From Nesterenkonia muleiensis (GTDB lineage Bacteria; Actinomycetota; Actinomycetes; Actinomycetales; Micrococcaceae), in contig NZ_QWLD01000049.1 of NCBI RefSeq assembly GCF_003600155.1, positions 1 through 43,146 on the forward strand: a stretch of DNA of 43,146 nucleotides, given 5' to 3'. The translations under genes were made by a program, and so were the position numbers. Positions 32,669 through 40,724 of this stretch are shown here, piece after piece; position 1 is the first letter of the stretch, and each line of letters starts with the position of its first letter. The notes below the pieces were generated by a model. That model had not been told where the DNA came from, made no database searches, and was given only the letters and a program-made list of their open reading frames with translations.

Positions 32669-34176
32669 TGGGCACTACCATCATGACGCTTGTGGTCCTG
32701 TTTGTGTTTTTTGCCGTACTTGGCCTGATCACCTACCGGGCGTCCAGGTCCAACAAGGCCACTCCGGATGATTTCTTTTTAGCGAACCGCGGTCTTGGCA
32801 CTGTCGTGCTTCTGATGACTACTGGTGCGAGTTTCTTCAGCACCTGGACGCTCTTGGGCGCCATTGGTTCCTACTACCGTGAAGGTGTTTGGTTCATCGC
32901 TTTCGCGGCATGGACTGTCGTACACGCCCTGTTCATCTGGCTCTTCGGCGCCCGCATATGGCAGTTGGGGCGGCAGTTCGGCTTCGTGACCCCCGGTGAG
33001 CTGGTGGAACGCTACTACGGAAGTCCACTCTTGCGCACTCTGTTCGCCGTCGTCGGCATCGTTTGCCTGGTGCCTGTGATGCTCATTCAGGTCACCGGTG
33101 GCGCGGGTGCGCTGACCAGTCTGACGGAAGGGGCCGTGCCTTACTGGGTGGGCGTGACGCTGATGGGCGTCTTCGTGGGCGCCATGGTCGCGATTAGCGG
33201 TGGACGCGGTGCAGCCTGGGGTGACACGTTCATGGGTGTGTTCTTCGGAACGGTGCTGCTGCTCATCACCTTGGTCTTCGTTTTTGGCTCCGGAGGCTTC
33301 GACTCTTTCCGAAATATCTCCGAAGTCTCCCCCGACGTTCTCGTAAACCAAGGTAATTTCTGGGGCATTTTCGATACTGCGCTCGGTCTCGGCCTAGCCT
33401 TCTGGGTGATGCCGCACATGTGGCAGAAGTTCTACTCCGCTCGTTCCCCGTTGGTGCTGGCCAAAACCTCGCTCCTGACGCCATTCTGGAACTCCTGGCT
33501 GATGGCGCTGGGTGCTTTGACTATCGGAATCCTGGCCCACTATCCGGGTTTGGTGCCGGGGTTGAGTGCCGATAACAGTGACCAGACCATCCCGCTGTTC
33601 TTCGCCGCACATGCCCCGCTCCTGGGCTCGATCGTCATTGCTGCGATCATCGCGGCTGCGATCTCTACTATCAACAGTCAGCTGTTGACCTCGGCCAACA
33701 TCCTTACCACTGATCTGTACAAGCGCTTCGTCAATCAGGGCTTGACGATGCGTGGAGAAGCGTATGTTGGGCGGATCGCGGTCGGAGGGCTCACTATTAT
33801 GGTCGTGGTGCTGGCTTTCACGCCCGCCGCCCAGGGCTTCCTGGTGCCGTTGTCCTCGCTGGGCTTTGCCATTGCCATCCAGATGTGCCCGGCGGCGTTC
33901 GGCGCCCTCATGTGGCGCGGCGCCACCCGACTAGGTGCCATCGCCAGCCTCATCGCAGGGCTGAGCGCGCTCACCCTGGTGTATCTCGTGGACTCGCCGC
34001 TCCCCATGGGCCCCGCTGCCTCCGGGATTATCACCGGTAGTGTCGTGTTCGTCGTGGTCAGCCTCCTGGACCCGCGCGGTCCGACACCCATCCAACACGA
34101 GTTCCACGATTCGCTGATTAGGAAGCTTTACGCCAACCAAAACTCTGCCGACAAGACCCACGCTGAGAAATCTTGA
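32668..34176 (+). CDS. Sodium:solute symporter family transporter (SSS)
   Basis: A 502-residue membrane protein with about 13 spans. It starts with an N-terminal span, then FFLANRGLGTVVLLMTTGAS, the sodium-site region of the PutP/PanF family, followed by FVTPGELVERYYGSP. Later come WVMPHMWQKFYSARSP and AAIISTINSQLL-like sequence (AAAISTINSQLLTSANILTT). The family takes up organic acids, amino acids or vitamins with sodium. Between a LacI regulator and a nitrilase the cargo may be a nitrile or the acid derived from it. No sequence feature fixes the substrate. Confidence 0.88.
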   Translation: MGTTIMTLVVLFVFFAVLGLITYRASRSNKATPDDFFLANRGLGTVVLLMTTGASFFSTWTLLGAIGSYYREGVWFIAFAAWTVVHALFIWLFGARIWQLGRQFGFVTPGELVERYYGSPLLRTLFAVVGIVCLVPVMLIQVTGGAGALTSLTEGAVPYWVGVTLMGVFVGAMVAISGGRGAAWGDTFMGVFFGTVLLLITLVFVFGSGGFDSFRNISEVSPDVLVNQGNFWGIFDTALGLGLAFWVMPHMWQKFYSARSPLVLAKTSLLTPFWNSWLMALGALTIGILAHYPGLVPGLSADNSDQTIPLFFAAHAPLLGSIVIAAIIAAAISTINSQLLTSANILTTDLYKRFVNQGLTMRGEAYVGRIAVGGLTIMVVVLAFTPAAQGFLVPLSSLGFAIAIQMCPAAFGALMWRGATRLGAIASLIAGLSALTLVYLVDSPLPMGPAASGIITGSVVFVVVSLLDPRGPTPIQHEFHDSLIRKLYANQNSADKTHAEKS

Positions 34177-34238
34177 GCAGGGCAGGCTCTACCACGGGAC
34201 GCCCAATCCCTGTACCGGAACCTCCAGGAAGGAAGATC

Positions 34239-35165
34239 ATGACAACTGTCGCAGTGGTCCAATCAAGCTCTGTCCCCTTTGACGCTGAAGCCACCACGCG
34301 GAAGGCCATAAAACTCATAGGTCAGGCTGCCGAGAACGGGGCTAAGCTGGCGCTGTTTCCGGAGGCATTCCTTGGGACGTACCCCAAGGGGCTGACCTTC
34401 GGAAGCCCCATCGGTCGCCGCACGGAGGAAGGTCGGGACGAATATCGCCGCTACTTCGACGGTGCGGTCGCCTTGGATGGGCCCGAAATGGAGCGGCTCG
34501 CCGAAACGGCATCTGAGCATGGAATTTTTGTCGTGATGGGGGTCATCGAGCGAGTGGGGCAAACTTTATACTGCACCGCGGCGATGATCGACCCGGAGAA
34601 AGGACTCGTAGGCCATCACCGCAAGGTGATGCCGACCGGCGCGGAGCGGCTGGTCTGGGGTTTCGGCGATGGCTCAACGCTGTCCGCCGTGGACTCCCCG
34701 GTAGGCAAAGTAGGTTCGGTAATCTGCTGGGAGAACTACATGCCGCTGATGCGGCAGGCCATGTACGGCCAGGGGGTGGAGATCTACTGTGCCCCCACCG
34801 CTGATGACCGGGACACCTGGCGAGATACTGTGCGGCACATTGCACTGGAAGGCCGCTGCTTCGTGCTTTCGGCGTGCCAGTACATTACCCGGGATGATTT
34901 CCCGGAGGACTACGCGCCCGCCTTCGGTCAGGAGTCCGGCGATGTCCTCATGCGTGGCGGCAGTGTCATTGTGGATCCTACAGGCAAGATACTGGCAGGC
35001 CCGGTGTTCGACGAGGATGTCATCCTGGTAGCCGAAGTCGATCTCGCGGCCAAGACCCGCTCTCACCTTGACTTCGACTCAGTGGGACATTACTCAAGGC
35101 CGGACATCTTCCGGCTGCAAGTGGATACCACGCCGCGCCCCGCGGTCGACTTCGTCCGGGACTGA
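34239..35165 (+). CDS. Nitrilase-family carbon-nitrogen hydrolase
   Basis: A 308-residue hydrolase with the full catalytic set: E42 in LFPEAFLGTYPKG, K129 in HHRKVMPTGAE and C163 in SVICWENYMPLMR. The CWENYMPL motif is that of true nitrilases, which hydrolyse R-CN to the acid and ammonia, rather than amidases. The later parts, YCAPTADDRDTW and HIALEGRCFVLSACQY, also fit. The ATG at 34239 has AGGAAGGAAG ahead; the frame's upstream extension begins at the symporter stop. With the LacI regulator and symporter it makes a compact catabolic cassette. Whether the substrate is aliphatic or aromatic is unclear. Confidence 0.92.
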   Translation: MTTVAVVQSSSVPFDAEATTRKAIKLIGQAAENGAKLALFPEAFLGTYPKGLTFGSPIGRRTEEGRDEYRRYFDGAVALDGPEMERLAETASEHGIFVVMGVIERVGQTLYCTAAMIDPEKGLVGHHRKVMPTGAERLVWGFGDGSTLSAVDSPVGKVGSVICWENYMPLMRQAMYGQGVEIYCAPTADDRDTWRDTVRHIALEGRCFVLSACQYITRDDFPEDYAPAFGQESGDVLMRGGSVIVDPTGKILAGPVFDEDVILVAEVDLAAKTRSHLDFDSVGHYSRPDIFRLQVDTTPRPAVDFVRD

Positions 35166-35270
35166 GGTAAAGGGTTGTCAGTTTATACGTTGGGTGTGTT
35201 GGGGTTCAGGGTGTCGCGCGTCTTACTTTATGGCAGGGCTGTTAGTTGAGTTCTGAATGGAGTGTTTGAC
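35166..35270. other. Intergenic region after nitrilase gene
   Basis: A 105-bp stretch, less GC-rich than average, between the nitrilase and the IS3-like remnant. It probably holds the left end of that element, but I could not match it to a repeat on the other side. No gene or promoter is supported. Confidence 0.4.
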
Positions 35271-35584
35271 ATGGGAAAACCACCACAGATTCCAGTGGAG
35301 AAGAAGACCAGGATCCTGCTCAGCGTCCTGGCCGGTGAGATTACGATCACCGAGACTGCTCGGCGTGAGAAGATCTCGGCGCAGTCGATCGGCCGGTGGA
35401 AGGCTGCCTTCCTCGAGGAGATCCTCGATGCTCTGGAGCTGATCCAGCGTGCCGAGTACTACCGGGAAGGGTGCAACACCATCCGGCCACACGAGGCCAT
35501 CGCTTGGAACCGGCCAATGGGGTGGGCCCAGCCGACCCGACAATGCCCACCTTTGATCAAGAAGAAATCCTGCCACAAACTTGA
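35271..35584 (+). pseudogene. IS3/IS481-like transposase remnant, N- and C-terminal ends fused
   Basis: From the ATG at 35271 the first 50 or so codons encode a transposase-type helix-turn-helix (EKKTRILLSVLAGEITITET, then ARREKISAQSIGRWKAAFLE). Directly after comes the tail end of a DDE integrase (CNTIRPHEAIAWNRP), followed by a frame change into ADPTMPTFDQEEILPQT and a stop at 35584. The whole catalytic core between these is missing. It therefore looks like an internal deletion, as in the other two elements in this window. A continuous frame runs on to 35720, but its end does not resemble the family. Confidence 0.7.
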
Positions 35585-35782
35585 CGTGGGACATCAAAAG
35601 CCCCAGGGGCAGCCTGAACTTCTATGGCATCCTCCGCGAACTTCAGACCGCGGTGATCCGTCTACTCAGCTGCTGCCCCTACTGCCAACGAGCCGGACCA
35701 ACCTAACAAAGTACTACTAGTGGGGCGCATGAAGGCCCACCGATTTAGATGACCTCGGGAACTGCCGGGTGGCTAGTGCCGG
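35585..35782. other. Non-coding remnant region
   Basis: Between the IS3-like remnant and the ABC-ATPase remnant lies about 200 bp with no supported gene. It has an inverted repeat, AGGGGCAGC (35605-35613) and GCTGCCCCT (35672-35680). One plus-strand frame reads SLNFYGILRELQTAVIRLLS and ends CPYCQRAGPT before a stop near 35706, perhaps another transposon scrap. Confidence 0.35.
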
Positions 35783-36085
35783 CGAGTCGCCATCGCCCTT
35801 GCGCTCGCCGTCGGCCCGTGGATCATCGTCTATGGCGAGGCCGTGTCCGGACTTGATGTCTATTTTAGGCAGGGGTGCTGGACCTGCTCCAGAACATTCA
35901 GGAGACCACCGGGGTGGCTTATGTTGTTCGTCTCTCACGCTCTGAGTGTGGTTTCGTCGCCTCAGTGACGACCTTCTGACCGTTAAGGACGGCGTCGTCG
36001 TTGAGCACGGAGCTGTGACAGAGGTCTTCGAGGTCCCCAAGTATGCGTAAACGCAGAAACTGTCCGCCCCAGTCCCACGGTTCGA
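35783..36085 (+). pseudogene. Decayed peptide-type ABC ATPase, C-terminal fragment
   Basis: Three plus-strand frames together give the end of a DppD/DppF/OppF-type ATPase. First comes RVAIALALAVGPWIIVYGEA plus VSGLDV (a damaged signature and Walker B, with the acidic D-E pair changed to G-E). Then come LDLLQNIQETTGVAYV and FVSHALSVV (switch histidine). A third frame gives DDLLTVKDGVVVEHGAVTEV, then a stop where the family has YTQKLL. The N-terminal part with Walker A is absent. It is less similar to the fused ATPase at 28092 than to separate subunits, so it is probably from another importer locus. Confidence 0.7.
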
Positions 36086-36116
36086 GACACGTGAGAGGTC
36101 GCGGGTAGGGGCGTGC

Positions 36117-36962
36117 TCACTTCGGCTGATCCCCGGTGATGACCTCACGGTCTTCGTGATGGGACCACTGGCTGAATGAGCCGGGGTAGAGGACGGCGTC
36201 GAAGCCGCCCAGCTCCAGGGCCAGGGTCGAGTGACATCCATTGATGCCGGAGCCGCAGTAGCTGGCCACCGGCCTGTCCGGGTCCACGCCCACCTCCAGG
36301 AACCGGCTGCGCAGCTGCTCAGGGGAGAGGAACCGGCCGTGCTCATCGACGTTGTCCACAGTGGGGGCGCTGATCGCCCCGGGGATGTGCCCGGGCCGTG
36401 GGTCATAAGGCTCCACCTCGCCGCGGTACCGCTCGGCAGTGCGGGTATCCAGGAGGGTGCCGCGCTGCGGGAATGCGGCGGCGTCGTCGATGCTCAGATG
36501 TGCCAAGACGCCGTACCGAAGGGTGATGGTGCCGGGTTCAGGCTGTGCCTCGCCGGTCTCCAGGGGGAAGCCGGCACTGGTCCAGCCGCGCAGCGATCCG
36601 TCGAGTACGCGGACCTGCTCTACCCCCGCATGGCGCAGCAGCCACCATGCTCGGGCGGCGGAGGTGTTCTTGGCGTCGTCGTAGACCACGACCGCATCGC
36701 CGTCGTCGAGCCCCCAGCGGCGGGCGGCTGACTGCAGCCGGTCGATCTGCGGAAGCGGGTGCCGTCCCTCGGTCGGTGGCCGGCCGTGCTCGGCAAGCTC
36801 TGAGTCCATGTCCACGTACACCGCTTTGGGAATATGGCCCCTGAGGTAGGCGGGATGCCCGTTGGGCTCGTCGAGCCGCCAGCGCACGTCGAGAATCCGC
36901 GGCCCAGGAACATCCGAGCTGATGAGCCGATGCAGTTCCTCGGGTGTGATCATATGTCCCAT
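36117..36962 (-). CDS. SseA-type sulfurtransferase (3-mercaptopyruvate/thiosulfate)
   Basis: A 281-residue two-domain rhodanese. The N-terminal domain has ILDVRWRLDEPNG and RGHIPKAVYVDMDSELAEHG; the C-terminal domain has LLDTRTAERYRGE and the catalytic loop SYCGSGINGCHS with C236. The CGSGxxxCH form of the loop points to 3-mercaptopyruvate sulfurtransferases (SseA) rather than the CRIGERSS type encoded at 19171. It moves sulfur from mercaptopyruvate to acceptors. It stands alone, divergent from the binding-protein gene. The start, ATG at 36962 or the ATG three codons later, is not decisive. Confidence 0.9.
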   Translation of the reverse strand: MGHMITPEELHRLISSDVPGPRILDVRWRLDEPNGHPAYLRGHIPKAVYVDMDSELAEHGRPPTEGRHPLPQIDRLQSAARRWGLDDGDAVVVYDDAKNTSAARAWWLLRHAGVEQVRVLDGSLRGWTSAGFPLETGEAQPEPGTITLRYGVLAHLSIDDAAAFPQRGTLLDTRTAERYRGEVEPYDPRPGHIPGAISAPTVDNVDEHGRFLSPEQLRSRFLEVGVDPDRPVASYCGSGINGCHSTLALELGGFDAVLYPGSFSQWSHHEDREVITGDQPK

Positions 36963-37140
36963 ATGCCGACTCTACAGCGGAGAGCCCCGTGCTGCCGCTG
37001 CCCGGCTGATTCCTGCGAGCCTGCTCCATCCCCAACCACCGCCCACAGGCAGGGACGGTGCCGCCCCCAGACAAGGGCGCCCGCCGGTATCCTCTAATGG
37101 CAGACAACACTGTTCCCGGCGCCGTGAGGAAAGGAATCCC

Positions 37141-37872
37141 ATGCCCCCTGAATTCTCATCCGTCGCTGCGGACCTTGCGCCCAGCGCCACGCTGCGAGCG
37201 GCGATCAATCTAGGGAACCCCGTACTCGTGCCGCCTTCGCCGGGGGAACCGACCGGGGTGACCGTGGACATTGCTGCTGAGGTCGCCCGGCGTCTTGAGG
37301 TGGCGGTTGAGCTGCTGCCGTTCAGCGGCGCGAAGAAGTCATTCGAAGCGGTCGTAGAGGGCCGCGCCGACCTGTGCTTCCTCGCTGTTGAGCCGGCCCG
37401 TGCCGCCGAGGTCTCCTTCACTGCTCCCTACGTGGTCATCGAAGGTGTCTACGCCGTCGCTGAGAATTCGCCGATCACGGCAGCGGAGGATGTCGATCGG
37501 CCCGGAGTGCGCATCGCGGTCAAAGAGGGTTCGGCCTACGACCTTTACCTGACCCGGTCTCTGGGGTCCGCTGGGCTCATCCGCAGCGATGAGGGCATAG
37601 GCGACTACCAGCAGGGTAAGGCCGATGTGGTCGCCGGCATCCGGCAGCCGATCACCGCCTTCGTCGGTGAACACCCTGGTCATCGAGTTCTTGAGCCAGC
37701 CTTCACCCAGATCAAGCAGGCGCTGGGGGTCAGCAAGGACCGCGCGCCGGAGACTGTGGCGTTTCTCGACGCACTCATCGAAGAACTCAAAGCCACCGGA
37801 TTCATTGCGGAGTCACTGCGCCGTTCCGGTCGAGAAGCCTCGCTGGTGGCCCCGCCTGGATCTGCGCGTTAG
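37141..37872 (+). CDS. Family 3 substrate-binding protein without signal peptide
   Basis: A 243-residue protein with the fold of amino-acid-type solute-binding proteins: LRAAINLGNPVLVPPSPGEP, then GVTVDIAAEVARRLEVAVEL, DLCFLAVEPARAAEVSFTAP and VRIAVKEGSAYDLYLTRSLG. It starts directly with the domain and shows no signal sequence or lipobox, and no permease or ATPase lies nearby. It may therefore be cytoplasmic, a binding or enzyme-like role such as seen in a few cyclohexadienyl-dehydratase relatives, or exported in another way. GAGGAAAGGAA lies ahead of the ATG, supporting this start over the longer frame to 36862. Confidence 0.82.
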   Translation: MPPEFSSVAADLAPSATLRAAINLGNPVLVPPSPGEPTGVTVDIAAEVARRLEVAVELLPFSGAKKSFEAVVEGRADLCFLAVEPARAAEVSFTAPYVVIEGVYAVAENSPITAAEDVDRPGVRIAVKEGSAYDLYLTRSLGSAGLIRSDEGIGDYQQGKADVVAGIRQPITAFVGEHPGHRVLEPAFTQIKQALGVSKDRAPETVAFLDALIEELKATGFIAESLRRSGREASLVAPPGSAR

Positions 37873-37883
37873 CTGGAGTCTCC

Positions 37884-38594
37884 TCAGCTCTGGGATCTCA
37901 GCCGTTCGGCAGCCTGAGCCACCAGCGGAGAACGGAGCTTCGTCATGGCCTCGATGCGTTCCTGCACTGCCTGCGGATCGGCTCCGGGCCGGCTCGGGGA
38001 GCCTGCGTCGAAGGGCGGGGCCGGGTCATATTCGATGTAGAGCTGTATCTCCTGGGCCACGTCCTTCCCGTAGACCTCGGCGGCAACGGTCAGCGCGAAA
38101 TCGATGCCGCTGGTCACCCCCGCCCCGGTGATGATCTTCCCGTCCTGCACCACGCGCTGGCTGACCGGCACCGCGCCGAAGTGCTCCAGCATGTCCAATG
38201 AGGCCCAGTGGCTGGTCGCCCGCCTGCCCTGTAGGAGCCCCGCTGCTCCGAGCGCGAAAGAGCCGGTGCAGACACTGGTGACATACTGGGCGCCTGCCGC
38301 CTGTTCGGCGATGAATCCCAGTGCTGCGTCGTCGTCGAAAACCTCGAAAGCGCCCTGACCGCCGGGCACGAACAGCAGATCGGCCTGCGGAGCCGCCTCC
38401 AGTGTGATGGTGGGCAGGATGGAGAACCCGGAATCCGTGGGCACGGGCTCCAGATCCCGCCAGGCGAAATGGACCTCGGCTTCCGGAAAGCGTGCGAAGA
38501 CCTGAGCCGGGCCGGTCAGATCCAGCTGCGTGACGTTCGGGAAGAGCAGAGCGACAATCCGCAGTGGGGTGTACATCACCGGTGCCGGCATCAC
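37884..38594 (-). CDS. DJ-1/PfpI-family protein, isonitrile-hydratase-like
   Basis: A 236-residue protein of the DJ-1/PfpI superfamily. It has [20 protein letters not shown] near the N-terminus, with the D-L-x-G-P pattern of the InhA/isonitrile hydratase and AraC-sensor branch, then [11 protein letters not shown], the nucleophile elbow [16 protein letters not shown] (C109) and [12 protein letters not shown]. The first two give a likely hydratase or stress role. The start overlaps the asd stop by 4 bp (GTGA), so it is probably the second gene of the asd operon. An inner ATG at 38591 or later would also work. Confidence 0.85.
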   Translation of the reverse strand: MMPAPVMYTPLRIVALLFPNVTQLDLTGPAQVFARFPEAEVHFAWRDLEPVPTDSGFSILPTITLEAAPQADLLFVPGGQGAFEVFDDDAALGFIAEQAAGAQYVTSVCTGSFALGAAGLLQGRRATSHWASLDMLEHFGAVPVSQRVVQDGKIITGAGVTSGIDFALTVAAEVYGKDVAQEIQLYIEYDPAPPFDAGSPSRPGADPQAVQERIEAMTKLRSPLVAQAAERLRSQS

Positions 38595-39793
38595 AGCTTG
38601 CCGATGGCGATCATCAGCATCCGGCGCAGCGGCTCGGCCGCACCCCAGAGCAACTGGTCGCCGATGGTGAAGGCGGAGATGTACTCCGGGCCCATCTCCA
38701 GCTTGCGGATGCGGCCCACCGGAATGGTCAGCTCTCCGGTGGCAGCCACCGGGGTCAGCTGCTCCATGGTGGCCTCCTTCTCATTGGGCACCACCTTGGC
38801 CCATTCCGAGCCTTCGGCGATGATCTGTTCGATCTCAGCCACCGGGAGGTCTTCGGTGAGCTTCAGGGTCAGCGCCTGGGAGTGTGAGCGCAGCGCCCCG
38901 ACACGTACGCACAGTGATTCGAAGGGAATGCTGTCTCCGCGTCGGTCCACCCCGGGGGCCAGGGACTCGCCGCGGCCCAGGATCTTATTGGTCTCGGCGC
39001 CGCCCTTCCACTCCTCCTTGGACAGCCCGTCGCCGAGATCGGCGTCGATCCACGGGATCAGTGATCCGGCCAGCGGCACCCCGAACTGTGAGGCGTCGAG
39101 TTCTCCGCGCTGAGCACTGAGCACCTTGCGGTCGATCTCCAGGATTGCGCTGGAGGGGTCTGCCAGCTCATCGGCCACGGCCCCGTGCAGGTGGCCGAAC
39201 TGGTTCAGCAACTCGCGCATATGCTTCGCGCCGCCGCCAGAGGCCGCCTGGTAGGTCATGGCGGTGCCCCACTCCACCAAGTTCTGCCTGAACAGCCCGC
39301 CCAGGCCCATCAGCATGCACGAGACGGTGCAGTTGCCGCCCACGAACTCCTTGACCCCTGCGGTCAGGCCGGCGTCGATCACCTCCCGGTTGATCGGGTC
39401 CAACACAATGATGGAGTTCTCCGACATGCGCAGGGTGGAGGCGGCGTCGATCCAGATGCCGCCCCAGCCGGCAGCCCGCAGCCTGGGGTAGATCTCCTTG
39501 GTGTAGTCACCGCCCTGCATGGTGACGATGATCGGCAGCTTGGCGAGCACCTCGACGTCGTAGGCGTCCTGGAGCACCGCGGTCTCCGGGGCCGAGCCCT
39601 CGAACTCGGGTGCGGGCTTCCCGGCCGCAGAGGTGGAGAAGAAGACCGGATTGATATGCGCGAGATCGCCTTCACTCACCATGCGCTGCATCAGCACCGA
39701 GCCAACCATGCCGCGCCAGCCGATCAGACCGATCGAGGGGGCGCTTTCGGGGACGGAGGACAGAGCGGGGGATTCGGCAACAGCAGAAGTCAT
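38591..39793 (-). CDS. asd: Aspartate-semialdehyde dehydrogenase
   Basis: Asd reduces aspartyl phosphate to aspartate semialdehyde, the branch point to methionine, threonine, lysine and diaminopimelate. This 400-residue enzyme resembles the E. coli type: [15 protein letters not shown] at the NADP site, IDAASTLRM, the active-site [17 protein letters not shown] (C155), then [32 protein letters not shown] and the C-terminal [20 protein letters not shown]. It is not next to a lysC gene, as asd is in many actinobacteria. The N-terminus has a 20-residue extension over the E. coli enzyme. GTCCC-type leader without an obvious Shine-Dalgarno precedes the ATG. Confidence 0.95.
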   Translation of the reverse strand: MTSAVAESPALSSVPESAPSIGLIGWRGMVGSVLMQRMVSEGDLAHINPVFFSTSAAGKPAPEFEGSAPETAVLQDAYDVEVLAKLPIIVTMQGGDYTKEIYPRLRAAGWGGIWIDAASTLRMSENSIIVLDPINREVIDAGLTAGVKEFVGGNCTVSCMLMGLGGLFRQNLVEWGTAMTYQAASGGGAKHMRELLNQFGHLHGAVADELADPSSAILEIDRKVLSAQRGELDASQFGVPLAGSLIPWIDADLGDGLSKEEWKGGAETNKILGRGESLAPGVDRRGDSIPFESLCVRVGALRSHSQALTLKLTEDLPVAEIEQIIAEGSEWAKVVPNEKEATMEQLTPVAATGELTIPVGRIRKLEMGPEYISAFTIGDQLLWGAAEPLRRMLMIAIGKL

Positions 39794-39838
39794 GGTCCCT
39801 AGCTTAACGAACCGGCAGCAGGTCTGTCTGCGCTCCGC

Positions 39839-40105
39839 TCAGCGCCTGGGTTTCTTGACCAGCAACCAGATGCCCAGTGGGGCGATCAGCAGCGAGAAGA
39901 AGTTCAGGAAGACGAAGGTGAACTGCGCGACCGAATCGTCGCTCAACCGTGCTTGTGTCTCCATCATTCGGCCGCTTGCCAGGTTGTTGAGCACCGAAAG
40001 GGTGAGAAGCCCACCGATGACGATCAGGATGATGCCAGCGATCTTCGCGGCGCGGGACTTCTTCGGAGACTTACCGGGGGTTGGCGGTTGATCTGGGTGT
40101 GACAT
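39839..40105 (-). CDS. Small two-span membrane protein, hypothetical
   Basis: An 88-residue protein with a basic, proline-rich cytoplasmic start (PPTPGKSPKKSRAAK), a membrane helix (IAGIILIVIGGLLTLSVLNN), a 20-residue polar loop and a second helix (FVFLNFFSLLIAPLGIWLLV) with a basic tail. I know no family. It has GAGGGAGA ahead of the ATG. It lies on the same strand as folA and thyA, with about 75 bp between, and may be transcribed alone. Confidence 0.7.
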   Translation of the reverse strand: MSHPDQPPTPGKSPKKSRAAKIAGIILIVIGGLLTLSVLNNLASGRMMETQARLSDDSVAQFTFVFLNFFSLLIAPLGIWLLVKKPRR

Positions 40106-40180
40106 GACTCTCCCTCGAGAAGGTGATGAAGCATGTTCGCTGCACTATTGTCAGGTGGGACTCTGGGACAGGCCTGGGAG

Positions 40181-40699
40181 CTATATCCGCTGGTAGGTTT
40201 CGAAGCGATAGCCGATGCCGGACTCGGAAATGCTCCACCCCGATGCCGGCTCTGCTGCGGCCAGCTCCCACTGCTGCGGCTCCAGCACCGGCGCGTAGGT
40301 GTCGCCGTCGACCTCCAGGTCGAACCGGGTCACAGAGGCCAGTCCAGCAATCTCCTTCTCCACCGCTTCGGCATAGATCGCTCCGCCGCCCATGATCCAG
40401 ACCCGATGGGCGCTCTCGGCCCGGGCCTTTGCCAGTTCCACCGCTTCCTCCAACGACGACGCCGGCACCGCACTCTCCTCTGCCAGCTCACGCGAGGTCG
40501 CGTCGTCGCGGGTAATGACGATGTTCGTGCGCCCGGGCAGGGGGCGGAAGCGCTCCGGAAGGGAGTCCCAGGTCTTCCGGCCCATGATCACCGGGCTGCC
40601 GTGGGTGAGATTGCGGAAGCGAGCCATGTCCTCTGGAACGTGCCACGGCATGGTCCCAGCAGCACCGATCACCCCATTGCGGGCTTGGGCCCAGATCAT
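40181..40699 (-). CDS. folA: Dihydrofolate reductase
   Basis: A 172-residue DHFR that reduces dihydrofolate to tetrahydrofolate with NADPH. It has MIWAQARNGVIG, TMPWHVPEDMARFRNLTHG (with the acidic active-site residue), VIMGRKTWDSLPERFRPLPG and VWIMGGGAIYAEA, all in order. The start is unclear: the ATG at 40699 has AGGA too close to it, while a TTG at 40735 would add 12 residues and overlap the thyA stop by 11 bp. Coupling to thyA is likely, since ThyA makes the dihydrofolate that this enzyme recycles. Confidence 0.92.
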   Translation of the reverse strand: MIWAQARNGVIGAAGTMPWHVPEDMARFRNLTHGSPVIMGRKTWDSLPERFRPLPGRTNIVITRDDATSRELAEESAVPASSLEEAVELAKARAESAHRVWIMGGGAIYAEAVEKEIAGLASVTRFDLEVDGDTYAPVLEPQQWELAAAEPASGWSISESGIGYRFETYQRI

Positions 40700-40724
40700 T
40701 CCTATGTGCGGCCCGGTGGTCGGC

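Noticed and set aside
35271-35720. A 150-residue intact protein at the IS3-like remnant
   Set aside because: The open frame is continuous, but it joins a transposase helix-turn-helix to a transposase C-terminus and then leaves the family's frame; it is a deletion product, not a gene.
35717-36406. A 229-residue minus-strand frame near the second sulfurtransferase
   Set aside because: Its first half is a frame shadow of the sulfurtransferase gene and its second half runs opposite the ABC ATPase remnant.
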